A stretch of DNA of 64,000 nucleotides, taken from contig NZ_CP083582.1 of the NCBI RefSeq assembly GCF_020091585.1, positions 2,232,001 to 2,296,000 on the forward strand. Direction: 5' to 3'. The notes beneath the pieces were generated by a model. The model did no database searches and was not told the origin of the DNA. It saw only the letters and a list, made by a program, of their open reading frames with translations. Numbering within the stretch: position 1 is the first letter of the stretch; each line of letters begins with the position of its first letter. Positions 8,763 through 18,209 of the stretch are shown one piece after another. The position numbers were made by a program, and so were the translations under genes. Source of the DNA: Kovacikia minuta CCNUW1 (GTDB lineage Bacteria > Cyanobacteriota > Cyanobacteriia > Leptolyngbyales > Leptolyngbyaceae).

Positions 8763-10980
8763 TTAGCGGTGGGCATGTACAAATGCGATCGCCCCTTCCC
8801 ACTTCACGGTTTGATTCAGGAGTCGATTAAACCCTTTGTGAACTTTAGTTATTTCAGTTTCAGAAAGCACTTTCCCCAAATGGGTGGCGTAGGTTGGTTG
8901 AGTGTCCGTTGCAGGGGCGAACCAGCGATTCAGCAGTGCTGGGGTAATCAACAGTTCAGTCGAGGTTGGTTCAACGTGAATTTCTGGGGTTAATCCGGTG
9001 GCTTCAAACACGGGTTTGAAGATCTTCAATATCCCAGTTCACCATCGGTTCAGCCGCCTGGTGATAAATCATTTCCTCCGCCTGAACCAGTTTTTGATAA
9101 AGCCGAGAACTCAGCCAGGTTGGGTCAAGCAACCGATATAACCGTTGGGCATGGCGGGGAATGGTTTCTGCCAGGGTAATTGCCCCATTGGGGTGCAGCC
9201 AGGTGACCAGAGAACGAATGACCCCAGCTTTGTCTGCTTCACGGGTCAGCGCGTTGCGTCCAACAATGTGGTCAAATCGGATCTCAGGGGTTTGTGCCTT
9301 CAGGGTCGCGGGCAGGTGTACCAGTGAGGTAGAGAGGATGATGGGTCGGGATAATTCGGCTAAAGCAGTTGCCTGTTCGGTTAACGCTGCCGCATCCGTT
9401 GCGGTGTAAACACAGGCATAGACCCCTCCTTCCGGCACCTGGCGGAGCGCTTCCCAGGTCAGCAGCCCACTGCCCGCATTCAAATCCAGAACAAGGTGGT
9501 GACGTTGGGGATGGGCGATCGCAAACAGACGATCTCGCAGGGTTCCCAACCGTTCACCCGCCTGTCCGATCGTCCGTTGCAGCCAGCGTTCCTGGGCAGA
9601 GTCGAGCGTGCCAAAGGTAAGGATCTCTGGCATCGCAACCCCTACGCCTTCGACCAGGGCTGCCAGTTGCGCCTCCCGGCGGCGGGTAACCTGGGTGCGA
9701 ATTTCCGCTTCGTACCCCTGATCGGAGGGTTGGTAAAACACCTGCCCTTGCAGACGACTGGGAAGATACTGCTGAGCCACCCAATGATCTCGGTAGGCAT
9801 GGGGATAGAGATAACCTGCACCATGACCAAATCCTTTCTTGTCCCGGTTGGCGTCTTTTAAGGCTGTGGGAACGTCTGCCTCCCGCTCCTGCTCGATCGC
9901 AGATAGGGCGTCAAAGAAGCCCATGACACTGTTAGATTTGGGCGCAGTTGCCAGGTAAAGGGTCGCGTGTGCCAGGGGATACCGCCCTTCTGGCATGCCC
10001 ACCCGATCAAAGGCTTGGGCGCAAGCATTGACCACCACCACCGCATTGGGGTCGGCCATGCCCACATCCTCACCTGCCAGAATCACCAGACGGCGAAAAA
10101 TAAAGCGGGGATCTTCCCCGGCATAAACCATGCGGGCGAGCCAGTAGAGCGCGGCATCTGGGTCAGAACCGCGTATGCTCTTGATGAAGGCGCTAATCGT
10201 GTCGAAGTGGGCATCCCCTTCTTTGTCATACAGAACTGCCCGTCGCTGAATCGATTCTTCCGCAACCGCCAATGTAATGGGAAGCACTCCCTGTTTATCG
10301 GGGGGCGTTGTCTCTACTGCCAGTTCCAATGCGTTGAGCAAGGCTCTGGCATCTCCGTTGGCAACATTGACCAGATGATCGAGGGCGGCGCTGTCCAGTT
10401 GCACCTTGAGGGTGCCATAGCCGCGATCGCTATCTTCCAACGCCTGTTGGACAACTTTCCGCAAATCCGTTTCATCCAGAGGTTTGAGTTGAAAAATACG
10501 CGATCGGGAAACCAGCGCCTGATTCACCTCAAAGTAGGGATTTTCGGTGGTGGCTCCAATCAAAATCACGGTGCCATTTTCTACCCAGGGTAACAATGCA
10601 TCCTGCTGGGCTTTGTTGAACCGATGCACCTCATCCACAAACAGAATCGTGCGTTGGTTGTACATCCCTCGTTTTTCCTGGGCAGTGGCGATCGCCGTTC
10701 GAATTTCCTTCACCCCTGCTAAAACTGCATTAATCGCAATAAAATGCGCCTGGGTCGTATTCGCAATAATTCGTGCTAGCGTAGTTTTGCCCGTTCCTGG
10801 CGGACCGTAAAAAATGAGTGATGATAGCTGATCGGCTTGAATTGCCCGCCGGAGTAATCTTCCTGGGCCAATAATTGCATCCTGGCCAACAAACTCATCC
10901 AGCGTCCGGGGGCGCAGTCGTGCCGCCAATGGTGCTTCGGCTTCAGTAATTGCCTGACGGTGCTGATCAAATAAATCCAT
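8763..10980 (-). pseudogene. rarA: RarA/MgsA-type AAA ATPase fused to methyltransferase-like domain, frameshifted near the 3' end
   Basis: RarA acts at stalled replication forks. The ATPase half has Walker A (GPPGTGKTT), Walker B (ILFVDEVHRF) and sensor 1 (GATTENP) and is followed by the clamp-loader-like helical region. After about residue 430 there is a second half with a SAM-binding-like motif (LVLDLNAGSGLL), as in other cyanobacterial members. The frame ends at 9004 after IEDLQTRV, while the expected tail (PVFEATGLTPEI onward) continues in another frame from about 9020 to 8763. One extra base in the AAACCC run near 9017 explains this. The start chosen is the ATG giving MDLFDQ at 10980; a longer frame upstream is translated simple repeat. 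The lesion removes about 85 residues, so a shortened protein may still work. Confidence 0.85.
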
Positions 10981-11099
10981 TGACTGGGGATTGGGGGTTG
11001 GGGATTGGAACATTAACCCCACTTTTTACCTCTACTTTGCATAATAGATAGACCGTGGGAAAAAGCGAATTTCTTTTGCATTGAGTTCAGCGATCGATT

Positions 11100-11741
11100 A
11101 TGAAACAGGTTGAAAGAAAGTCCAATTGCAACTGTCCGAATTTCCAATTTTTTGAAACAGGCGGAGCTTTAAATCCGGTTCATTTCAGTGCGATTCGTTT
11201 ATGGTTGGTAGGGCAGAGGCAATTGATCAGTCTAATTGTTTTGGAATTGCTTTTGATCAGTTGTTCTCCTCCGGTTCCAGCCGCTGCTCCCGATCGAATC
11301 ACTGCTCCCCCAGCATCTAATTCCCATTCCTCGTCCGCTCAAGTACAGGCAAATTCAGCTCAGGTGTTACCCATTTCAAGTCAAGTCAAGATAGCCAATC
11401 AGGTGATTCAGTTAGAGGTTGCCCGAACACCAGAGCAGCAGGCGATGGGGTTGATGTACCGAACTGAGCTACCCGACGATCGCGGCATGCTTTTTCCCTT
11501 TAACCCACCCCGTCCGGTTGGCTTCTGGATGAAGAATTGCAACATCAGCCTGGATATGATTTTTCTGCGGGAGGGCAAGGTGCTAGCGATTGCAAGTAAT
11601 GCCCCACCCTGCAAAGCTGACCCCTGCCCCATCTATAACTCCAATGGAGTTGTGGATCAGGTGATTGAGCTACGAGGTGGCAGAGCAGCCGAACTAGGGG
11701 TAAAAGTGGGTGACCAACTAAAAATTTACATAGATTCTTGA
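11100..11741 (+). CDS. DUF192 family lipoprotein
   Basis: The mature part (residues about 95-213) matches DUF192: RTPEQQAMGLMYR, then GFWMKNCNISLDMIFL. A hydrophobic stretch ending in LLISC (about residue 56) looks like a lipobox, so the protein is probably a lipid-anchored periplasmic or outer-membrane protein. About 30 residues before the signal peptide look out of place, and the true start may be an internal TTG. The linker between lipobox and domain is rich in Ser, Ala and Pro. The function of DUF192 is not established. A hairpin terminator follows at 11796. Confidence 0.8.
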   Translation: MKQVERKSNCNCPNFQFFETGGALNPVHFSAIRLWLVGQRQLISLIVLELLLISCSPPVPAAAPDRITAPPASNSHSSSAQVQANSAQVLPISSQVKIANQVIQLEVARTPEQQAMGLMYRTELPDDRGMLFPFNPPRPVGFWMKNCNISLDMIFLREGKVLAIASNAPPCKADPCPIYNSNGVVDQVIELRGGRAAELGVKVGDQLKIYIDS

Positions 11742-12285
11742 ACCTCTTTATTTTTTCTGTACATAGATACGGTAGATCTTTCGAGAGGTAGAGTTTAGGA
11801 GCTTAAAACTCCTTTATTCTTAACCCAAGTTCTTAGCGATGGATGCGGGCAATTGTTTGAGAGTTGACCAAAGGAAATTCTCAGACATCCTTAAGGATTA
11901 TCCGCTAGGCTATCTAGCGGGTGAGAGATTCGTCCTCAGGATGGGTGTGAGGTAGTAGGAATCAGGTTGGGTGATGCAACAGCAAAACCCTGGACTAGAG
12001 GATAAAGGATTTGCAGGCTGGACAGGCTTCCTGGAGTGATCAGTTTTCGCTCCTAAGTGAAAAAACCGAACTCCTTGTGGGGATAGGCTGGTTTGTCTGT
12101 ACATTTGCAGATGCAACCGTCTACCTGAGCCTGCTTTATTAGGCGTAAGCCCATGCGGAACAGACAGTTCTGGCGTTGTTGTTATCTGGCACAGGCAGAT
12201 AGACAGATGCTTGACTGACCACTACCGTTTATCTTTTGCTAGTCCACGCTACACAATGGTGTCTTATCGGGGAGGTGAGCAATTC
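11742..12285 (+). other. Intergenic region with several hairpins, no gene recognised
   Basis: No protein-like frame is seen. The region contains the terminator at 11796, a 12-base palindrome ATCCTTAAGGAT near 11888-11899, a perfect 7-bp stem CCGCTAG/CTAGCGG with loop GCTAT at 11902-11920, and a further CCTCA/TGAGG pairing after it. The density of stems is compatible with a non-coding RNA, but I do not recognise a known family. Confidence 0.4.
11796..11820 (+). terminator. Probable intrinsic terminator after DUF192 gene
   Basis: Stem AGGAG/CTCCT with loop CTTAAAA is followed by a T-rich tract, 55 bp after the stop codon. The stem is short, so confidence is moderate. Confidence 0.5.
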
Positions 12286-12477
12286 ATGGCACCTGCAATG
12301 TACTCTCGGTTCATCCGCTTTCTACAAGAAGATTTGGCGCTCTCATCTTCGTCGATTGCGATCGCCCTTCGTCATCTGGAACAGGACCCCGGTCCCCTAC
12401 CCATGATTCTTTGGCAGTATGGGCTAATTACGATTGAGCAATTGGAGCAAATCTATGACTGGCTTGAATCAGCCTGA
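12286..12477 (+). CDS. DUF2949 family protein
   Basis: A 63-residue cyanobacterial protein. The core FIRFLQEDLALSSSSIAIAL, then PLPMILWQYGLI and LEQIYDWLE matches DUF2949, whose role is unknown. The ATG at 12286 is chosen because GGGGAGGTGAG, a strong ribosome binding site, lies just before it; longer frames that start upstream lack one. A 13-bp terminator hairpin follows at 12593. Confidence 0.8.
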   Translation: MAPAMYSRFIRFLQEDLALSSSSIAIALRHLEQDPGPLPMILWQYGLITIEQLEQIYDWLESA

Positions 12478-12592
12478 ATAAGATGGAACGAATTGTTCAT
12501 AGGGGGATGAATCGATGGAAATCATCATATTCCGGAGCTGGTTTAAGGCTGCAATAGGTTCCCTGGAAAGTACTGAATTCAATCAATTAATT

Positions 12593-12628
12593 AACAAGAG
12601 AGCGGCACTCGACCCGCTCTCTTGTTTT
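12593..12628. terminator. Strong terminator between convergent genes
   Basis: A perfect 13-bp stem (AACAAGAGAGCGG paired with CCGCTCTCTTGTT) with an 8-base loop CACTCGAC is followed by TTTT on the plus strand. On the minus strand it is followed by an AT-rich tract, and the minus-strand stop codon of the CNNM/CorC-type gene overlaps its edge. It probably serves both directions. Confidence 0.85.
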
Positions 12629-13964
12629 ATGAAACGATGGGGCGAACTAAAACTTTGTCGATGCGATTCTCATCCATATCCACCACTTCAATGGACAACC
12701 TATCCCATTCAAACGACTCAGCAACAACCGGGATGTGACCCAACTGGCTTAATACAAATCCACCAAGCGTCTGGTATTCAATGCCCTCTTCCCCTGGTAA
12801 ATCTCGAATCTCAAACAGATCTTTGAAATCCTCGACCGACAACATACCATCCAGGAGCCAGGAACCATCGCTACACTGAATGGCTCGGGGTTCTTCTGGT
12901 TCATTGCCTGTGCGAATATCGCCAACGATCGCTTCCAGGATGTCATTCAGTGTCACTAATCCCTGAATTGCGCCGTACTCATCTACGATCGCTGCCGTAT
13001 GATTACCAGTGCTTTTAAATTGTTCCAGGGCAATAATTGTGCGTGTGCTTTCTGGAATATACAGGGGGGGGCTGAGCAGTTTGGACAGGCTTGCCATCGT
13101 TAGTGCCCCATCAAGACTGGCACTCAAAAATTGTTTAGCTGTAATAAACCCCAATAGGTCATCGATACTGCCCCGGCATACGGGAAAGTGGGAATGGACA
13201 CTATTGGTCACAATCCTTTGAAGGGATGGGATGGGGTCTTCAATATCCAACCAAACCACTTCGCGACGGGGTGTCATAAAGGCACTGATGCGCCGCTCGT
13301 TCAAGTCGAGAATTCGCTCTACCACATCTTCTTCAACTTCGCCAAGCAGTCCTGCCTGACGACTGGCAGAAACCAATAAACGAATTTCTTCAGGGGAGTG
13401 AATCAGTTCTTCGCTGCCTCCTGCCTCAAGTCCCAATAACCGCAAAACCCGATTGCCCAGGCTGTTTAAAAATTGGACAACCGGACGGAAGATGGCGAGA
13501 TACAGCTCCAGCAATTGCACCACAAACAGGGCAGTTCCTTCGGGACGCTGCAACGCCAAACTTTTAGGAGCAAGTTCTCCTAAAACGATATGTAATGACG
13601 TAATGATACTGAAGGCGATCGCAACGGACAGCGTGTGGGAACCGACGGAAGCCAGCCTTTCTGGTAAGAAGGTGTGTAGCAGGGGTTCAATCAGGGCTGC
13701 GATCGCAGGCTCCCCCAACCACCCCAACCCCAGGGAAGACATGGTGATACCCAACTGGGTGGCTGCCAGATAAGCATCCAGATGCTGCACGGCCCGGTGC
13801 AGATTTTTAGCGCGGGGGTGTCCCTCTTCTAACAGTTGCTCAATTCGACTGCGGCGTATGGCAACTAGAGCAAACTCAGCCGCAACAAAAAAGCCGTTGG
13901 CTAGCACTAATACCACGACTGCAAACAGCCTGATCAAAATTTGCAGGATGTCTGAGTTCGACAT
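12627..13964 (-). CDS. CNNM/CorC-type (hemolysin-like) membrane protein
   Basis: A 445-residue protein with the standard order of this family. An N-terminal CNNM (DUF21) transmembrane domain (residues about 1-190, starting with LANGFFVAAEFALVAIRRSR) is followed by paired CBS domains (about 215-340, with FMTPRREVVWLD and IVDEYGAIQGLVTLNDILE) and a C-terminal CorC/HlyC domain. These proteins are linked to divalent-cation (Mg/Co) homeostasis; the hemolysin name is historical. Complete, with a shared terminator at its end. Confidence 0.92.
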   Translation of the reverse strand: MSNSDILQILIRLFAVVVLVLANGFFVAAEFALVAIRRSRIEQLLEEGHPRAKNLHRAVQHLDAYLAATQLGITMSSLGLGWLGEPAIAALIEPLLHTFLPERLASVGSHTLSVAIAFSIITSLHIVLGELAPKSLALQRPEGTALFVVQLLELYLAIFRPVVQFLNSLGNRVLRLLGLEAGGSEELIHSPEEIRLLVSASRQAGLLGEVEEDVVERILDLNERRISAFMTPRREVVWLDIEDPIPSLQRIVTNSVHSHFPVCRGSIDDLLGFITAKQFLSASLDGALTMASLSKLLSPPLYIPESTRTIIALEQFKSTGNHTAAIVDEYGAIQGLVTLNDILEAIVGDIRTGNEPEEPRAIQCSDGSWLLDGMLSVEDFKDLFEIRDLPGEEGIEYQTLGGFVLSQLGHIPVVAESFEWDRLSIEVVDMDENRIDKVLVRPIVS

Positions 13965-13998
13965 TGCTCTCAGGTGAGATTCAAGGAAATTGAACCGA

Positions 13999-14043
13999 AA
14001 GGCGCAGAGTCGGCAGAGAAATTTCTCTGCGTCCCTGCGCCTT
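13999..14043. repeat. Nested palindrome (foldback)
   Basis: An 18-base perfect palindrome GCAGAGAAATTTCTCTGC (14013-14030) is bracketed by AAGGCGCAG (13999-14007) and CTGCGCCTT (14035-14043). The whole unit can fold into one long hairpin. It lies just upstream of the CNNM/CorC gene and is a typical interspersed cyanobacterial repeat. Confidence 0.75.
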
Positions 14044-14216
14044 CAGGATGAATTGACCTATTCTATCAAGTAACAGACTATCCCTCTTACCTCTTACGAA
14101 TTAGCTAGGATTTACGCACATCTCGAAGGTTTAACCCCAAATGGTGTGTCCCCCATTGACGCTTAAACCTCCAAGGTTCTGGTCGAAGGCGTGAGGTCTG
14201 CTGCCTCAGAACCCAA

Positions 14217-15371
14217 CTACGAATTTGCAATCACCTTCGCGGCGGCGGCAATACCTGCCCCCGGTGTAAAACTTTCATACCCTAATTCTTGTAGGGTGGC
14301 TTCTAGGGCAGCGATCGCCGTCAGGATATCGCGATCGCTGACAAAGCCCAGGTGCCCAATTCGGAAGATTTTGCCCTTGAGGTGATCCTGTCCACCTGCC
14401 AGCGCAATATCAAATCGTTTTTTCATGATGGAACGAATCTGCTCGGCATCCACCCGGTCGGGGGCAACGGCTGTAATGGCGGGGCTACCTGCACCATCGG
14501 GGGCAAACAGGGGCAAGCCCAGTGCCTTAATGGCAGCACGCGTCGAATGGGTCAAGCGTTGGTGGCGGGCAAAAATACTCTCCAGTCCTTCTGCTTTCAT
14601 CATCCGCAGGGCAGCCTGGAGTGCGAAGAACAGGTTAACAGGTGGCGTAAAAGGCGTAGTGTTTTTCGCCCCATCTTTTTTATATTTGCCCAGGTCCAGA
14701 TAAAAACGGGGCAGTTTGGCAGTCGCGTAGGCTTCCCATGCCCTGGGACCGACAGCAACGAACCCCAAACCAGGGGGGATCATGTAACCTTTCTGGGAAC
14801 CGGAAGCAACCACATCCAGCCCCCATTCGTCTACTGGAATGTTGTAGGCGCTCATGCTGGTGACTGTATCAACAATAATCAAGGCTTCACCGTGCGCTTT
14901 CACGTGGCGGTTGATGGTTTCCAGGTCATTCAACACACCCGTCGAGGTTTCGCTGTGGGTCATAATCACAGCTTTGATGGTTTTGTCCGTATCGGCTTCC
15001 AGTTTGGCGCGAAACTGCTCCGGATCAAGGGGTTGCCCCCACTCTGCCGTAATGGTGTCTACCTGAAGTCCATAGGCTTTGCTGACCTGTGCCCAGCGAT
15101 CGCCAAATTTGCCGTTACTCCCGACCAGGACGCGATCACCAGGGCTGAGAAAGTTAATAATTCCTGCCTCCACGGCTCCCGTCCCACTGACTGTGAGGAT
15201 CAGGACATCATTCTGAGTTTGGTGCAGCCACTTCAGGTTTTGGGTCACCTCTTCCATGATTTTGGAAAAGTCACCCGTGCGGTGCCCAATGGGATGTTTT
15301 GCCATCGCCAAGAGCACCTGCTCTGGGACGGGTGTCGGACCCGGAATCATCAGCATCAGCTTATCGTCCAT
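14217..15371 (-). CDS. Class V aminotransferase (alanine-glyoxylate aminotransferase type)
   Basis: A PLP enzyme of about 384 residues. The N-terminal IPGPTPVP motif and the PLP lysine in ASGSQKGYMIPPGLGF (about residue 190) are characteristic of the serine/alanine-glyoxylate aminotransferase group. Cyanobacterial members were formerly annotated as soluble hydrogenase subunit; a role in glyoxylate/photorespiratory metabolism is likely but not shown here. The ATG at 15371 (MDDKLMLMIPGP) is preferred; a frame starting at 15443 adds 24 unlikely residues. Complete. Confidence 0.9.
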   Translation of the reverse strand: MDDKLMLMIPGPTPVPEQVLLAMAKHPIGHRTGDFSKIMEEVTQNLKWLHQTQNDVLILTVSGTGAVEAGIINFLSPGDRVLVGSNGKFGDRWAQVSKAYGLQVDTITAEWGQPLDPEQFRAKLEADTDKTIKAVIMTHSETSTGVLNDLETINRHVKAHGEALIIVDTVTSMSAYNIPVDEWGLDVVASGSQKGYMIPPGLGFVAVGPRAWEAYATAKLPRFYLDLGKYKKDGAKNTTPFTPPVNLFFALQAALRMMKAEGLESIFARHQRLTHSTRAAIKALGLPLFAPDGAGSPAITAVAPDRVDAEQIRSIMKKRFDIALAGGQDHLKGKIFRIGHLGFVSDRDILTAIAALEATLQELGYESFTPGAGIAAAAKVIANS

Positions 15372-15509
15372 TAATCTGCCCCATTTGAAATACTTTGCCT
15401 GCTCCAGGATTACATAATTCAGAAACGATCGCCGATCAAACAACTGGTTATTTAATCTTTACGTCAAGCAAACATGAAAACCCCCGTCCCCATCCCTCCG
15501 CGCCCATCT

Positions 15510-16811
15510 CTAGGGTTGGCGCGCTTTGTAGTTACGGCGGCGCATGAGAAACTCTGGCAGATCGACCTTGGTTTCACGGTTCAAGCGGGTTGAATTGAGT
15601 AAAGCGGGGCTGGCAGGCTCAGGCATTGCTGCGGTGGCTGCCTCCAATGCAGCCAGAGCCGCAGCCAATTCTGGAGGAGGTTCGGGTAACGTCTGGGCCA
15701 CCACATCTTTTAATTTAAGAACCTGGGTCTGAGCTGTAAAATAGCGATCTTTCCAATGCTGGACAGCGGTTTCGTATTCACTTGCCTGCTGGGCTTGCCT
15801 GAGGACTTGCTCTTGCATCTCAGCGGTTTGTTTTTCCAGGTCAGTAATGCGCGTTTGCTGGCAATCTCGCGCTTCTTCAAGCTCCTGACAGGCCCGTTGA
15901 AGCATTGCCTGGGTCGTCAGTTGGCGGGCAATTTCGGTCTCCAGGTCTGCAACCTTGGTTTGGGCGATCGTCAAAGCCTGCTCATCGGAGGGGTTGGATT
16001 TGCCTGGAGGCGGGGTGGGATTGGGGGGGCGCTCATCGATCAGCGCTTGCTGCTTTTGCAAGGTTTGGTGCGACTGTTGGAGTTCCTGCTCCAGCCGCGC
16101 AAGGGTCGTGTGACGATCGTCTAAATCCTGAATCAGTTCGTTGGTGTGGGTCTGGGTCTGGTCTAACCGAACACTCAAGTCGTCTGCCCGCGTCTGGGTG
16201 GAGAGTAATTGCCCTTCTAGTTCCTGAATGCGCTGTTGCTGGGTATCAAAGGCAGCTTGAAAATCGACGAGTTGCTTTTCCAGGGAAGCCTGATAGATCT
16301 GAACTTCTGACCGATCCTGGCTGAGCTGACTCCGCAGTTGCTCCAACTCTGCCTGTTGGGTTTGAGTCAGGGCTTCCATCGTCGCTAACAATTCTTGCAG
16401 GGCACGATCCCGCTCCTGCGTTTCACTCAGTTGAGTCTCCAGGGTTTGTTGCTGTTCTGCCAGTTGCCGCTTTAACCGGATGATCGCCTGCTGTTGAATA
16501 TTAGAAATTTCTTCTGTAGAAGCTAATTGAGTCTCCAGAAATTGCTGGTCAATCACCCGTAACCGCATTTCATTGAGGGAACCGAGGGATTGGTCCAGCG
16601 CTTGTTCTAGCTGCTGAATGCGTTCCATTTGACCCTGTGCCAGCGATCGCGCCTGCATTAGCTCAGATAGCAAAGCTGCCTGCTCCTGCTCCCAAAGCTG
16701 GCGTTGCTCCTCCAGTTCGACCGTTGCCTGTTGCTTGAGGGCATCAATCATCGCTTGTGTCTCCGGATCTGGGTCATCGGTATCCGAGGTCGGGCATTGA
16801 AGCACCCTCAC
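15510..16811 (-). CDS. Long coiled-coil protein, function unknown
   Basis: A 433-residue protein, Gln- and Glu-rich, with heptad-like patterning over about residues 20-390, so it is almost wholly coiled coil. There is a proline-rich break (PPNPTPPPGK) at about residue 265. The last segment is a basic tail (DLPEFLMRRRNYKARQP). No signal peptide or membrane segment is seen, so it is probably cytoplasmic and structural. I do not recognise the family beyond that. Confidence 0.8.
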   Translation of the reverse strand: MRVLQCPTSDTDDPDPETQAMIDALKQQATVELEEQRQLWEQEQAALLSELMQARSLAQGQMERIQQLEQALDQSLGSLNEMRLRVIDQQFLETQLASTEEISNIQQQAIIRLKRQLAEQQQTLETQLSETQERDRALQELLATMEALTQTQQAELEQLRSQLSQDRSEVQIYQASLEKQLVDFQAAFDTQQQRIQELEGQLLSTQTRADDLSVRLDQTQTHTNELIQDLDDRHTTLARLEQELQQSHQTLQKQQALIDERPPNPTPPPGKSNPSDEQALTIAQTKVADLETEIARQLTTQAMLQRACQELEEARDCQQTRITDLEKQTAEMQEQVLRQAQQASEYETAVQHWKDRYFTAQTQVLKLKDVVAQTLPEPPPELAAALAALEAATAAMPEPASPALLNSTRLNRETKVDLPEFLMRRRNYKARQP

Positions 16812-17154
16812 TGGAGCTTAGACGATAGACCTGACTTTGGACTTTCGGTTGCTTCAACCCATCAGCAGAGGGGGGTAAACCCCTACTTTTTTGATAGTCC
16901 AGAGTCGATAGCCTACAGCCCAACCTCCCAAATTGAGTGCGGGATTGATCTAGATTAGTAGACCGCGTAGCAATTTGCCGATATTGTAAATTAACTCTAC
17001 CGAAAACGTTCCGGAAAATTTTTGTCGAACGGAATTAGGGGATAGGTGCCAGCTATCAGGGGGGCAAGGAGAGGTCGCGAGAGACGAACCCTTATCTCTT
17101 ATCCCTTATTCCCCCTTCCCTATTCTAAGCTTTCCCTCCTCCTCCCTGGTGCAT
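16812..17154. other. Intergenic region
   Basis: No protein-like frame. A GGGG-TAAA-CCCC hairpin followed by TTTTTT lies near 16870-16895 on the plus strand and looks like a terminator, although no plus-strand gene ends there. Pyrimidine-rich heptamer-like sequence (CTTATCCCTTATTCCCCCTTCCC) spans about 17090-17125. Confidence 0.5.
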
Positions 17155-17934
17155 TTACGCCAATCCCAGCCGCGGATCGGTACGGAGAACGCCATCTTCC
17201 AGGTAGGTCACCTGGTCTGCCACATCAATCAGGCGAGGATCATGGGTGACGATGAGGACGGTGCGATTAGATTCTTTGGCAAGCTGGCGTAGCAGTTCAA
17301 TCACCGCGTGTCCATTATGCGAGTCGAGGGAAGCGGTGGGTTCATCTGCCATGATCAGTTCAGGATTACCCGCCAGGGCACGGGCGATCGCCACCCGTTG
17401 CTTTTGCCCACCCGACAAATCTTTCGGGAGTTGATTGGCTTTTTCGACTAAGTTGACCCGTTCCAAAAGTTCCAGCGCCTGCTGGTGAGCCACATTTCCC
17501 CGAACTCCCTTGACCTTAAGTGCAACTTCCACATTTTCGGCTGCGGTCAAGGCGGGAAACAAATTAAACCCCTGAAAGATGAAGCCAATATGCTCTAGCC
17601 GAAAGTGAGCCAGGCGATCGCGAGACATTGCGGTAATTTCTTGCCCCAGCAACCGGACGTTTCCTTCAGTTGGCGTCAAAATCCCAGCCAGGATTGATAA
17701 TAGGGTCGTCTTGCCCGAACCTGAAGGACCCATTAGCAGTTGAATGTCTCCCTGATCAATTTCCAGATCTACCCCCTTTAAAACAGGGTACAGTTCTGAA
17801 CCAGAGCGGTACGCCATCTTTACATTCCTTGCTACCACCGCTGTCTGATCAATTCTTCTCAGAATGATTGGAGGTGAGACATCCTGATCTTGCTCTTTCA
17901 CATAGCTCACAACATTAGTTTTGGAAGCAGTCAT
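17155..17934 (-). CDS. MacB/DevA-type ABC transporter ATP-binding protein
   Basis: A 259-residue ATPase with Walker A GPSGSGKTT, Q-loop (FIFQGFNLF), signature LSGGQKQR, Walker B (LIMADEPTASLDS) and H-loop (IVTHD). The length and sequence fit the MacB/LolD/DevA class, which powers FtsX-type permeases that work on envelope lipids or export. The permease gene lies 275 bp upstream on the same strand; no membrane-fusion gene is next to them. The first about 35 residues are outside the domain, so a later start is possible. Confidence 0.92.
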   Translation of the reverse strand: MTASKTNVVSYVKEQDQDVSPPIILRRIDQTAVVARNVKMAYRSGSELYPVLKGVDLEIDQGDIQLLMGPSGSGKTTLLSILAGILTPTEGNVRLLGQEITAMSRDRLAHFRLEHIGFIFQGFNLFPALTAAENVEVALKVKGVRGNVAHQQALELLERVNLVEKANQLPKDLSGGQKQRVAIARALAGNPELIMADEPTASLDSHNGHAVIELLRQLAKESNRTVLIVTHDPRLIDVADQVTYLEDGVLRTDPRLGLA

Positions 17935-18209
17935 TCTTTTAAGGTCTTTGGATTCATAACGTAGGGTGAAGTGAGTGAGGAGAGAACATCAATGAAGTTT
18001 AACCAGTAAGGTCTAATTAAACTTTAACTAAGCATAAAAGCAAATGGATATCAGAAATCGGCAAAGATTTTTACTGGAGCAGCGGACACGGCTGAAACAC
18101 TATTTACATATCGTAACAGGTGGTTTGTGGATTGCCATCCTTCCCAGCGGAAACCAACGTTTGGAAAAACTAACCACCCCAAGAACCGATCGCGATACTC
18201 CCAGGGAGT

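Noticed and set aside
9145-10593. Several plus-strand frames of 60-208 codons opposite rarA
   Set aside because: Antisense shadows of a conserved coding frame, with biased composition and no recognisable motifs.
11881-12130. Identification as RNase P RNA or 6S RNA
   Set aside because: I looked for the conserved RNase P core and a long open-bubble 6S hairpin and did not see either; only generic stems are supported.
12515-12826. A 103-codon frame spanning the terminator at 12593
   Set aside because: It crosses a strong terminator and then runs antisense to the CNNM/CorC gene.
14352-15374. A 340-codon plus-strand frame opposite the class V aminotransferase
   Set aside because: It lies wholly antisense to a clearly conserved enzyme; the peptide is Gly/His/Cys-rich and domain-free.
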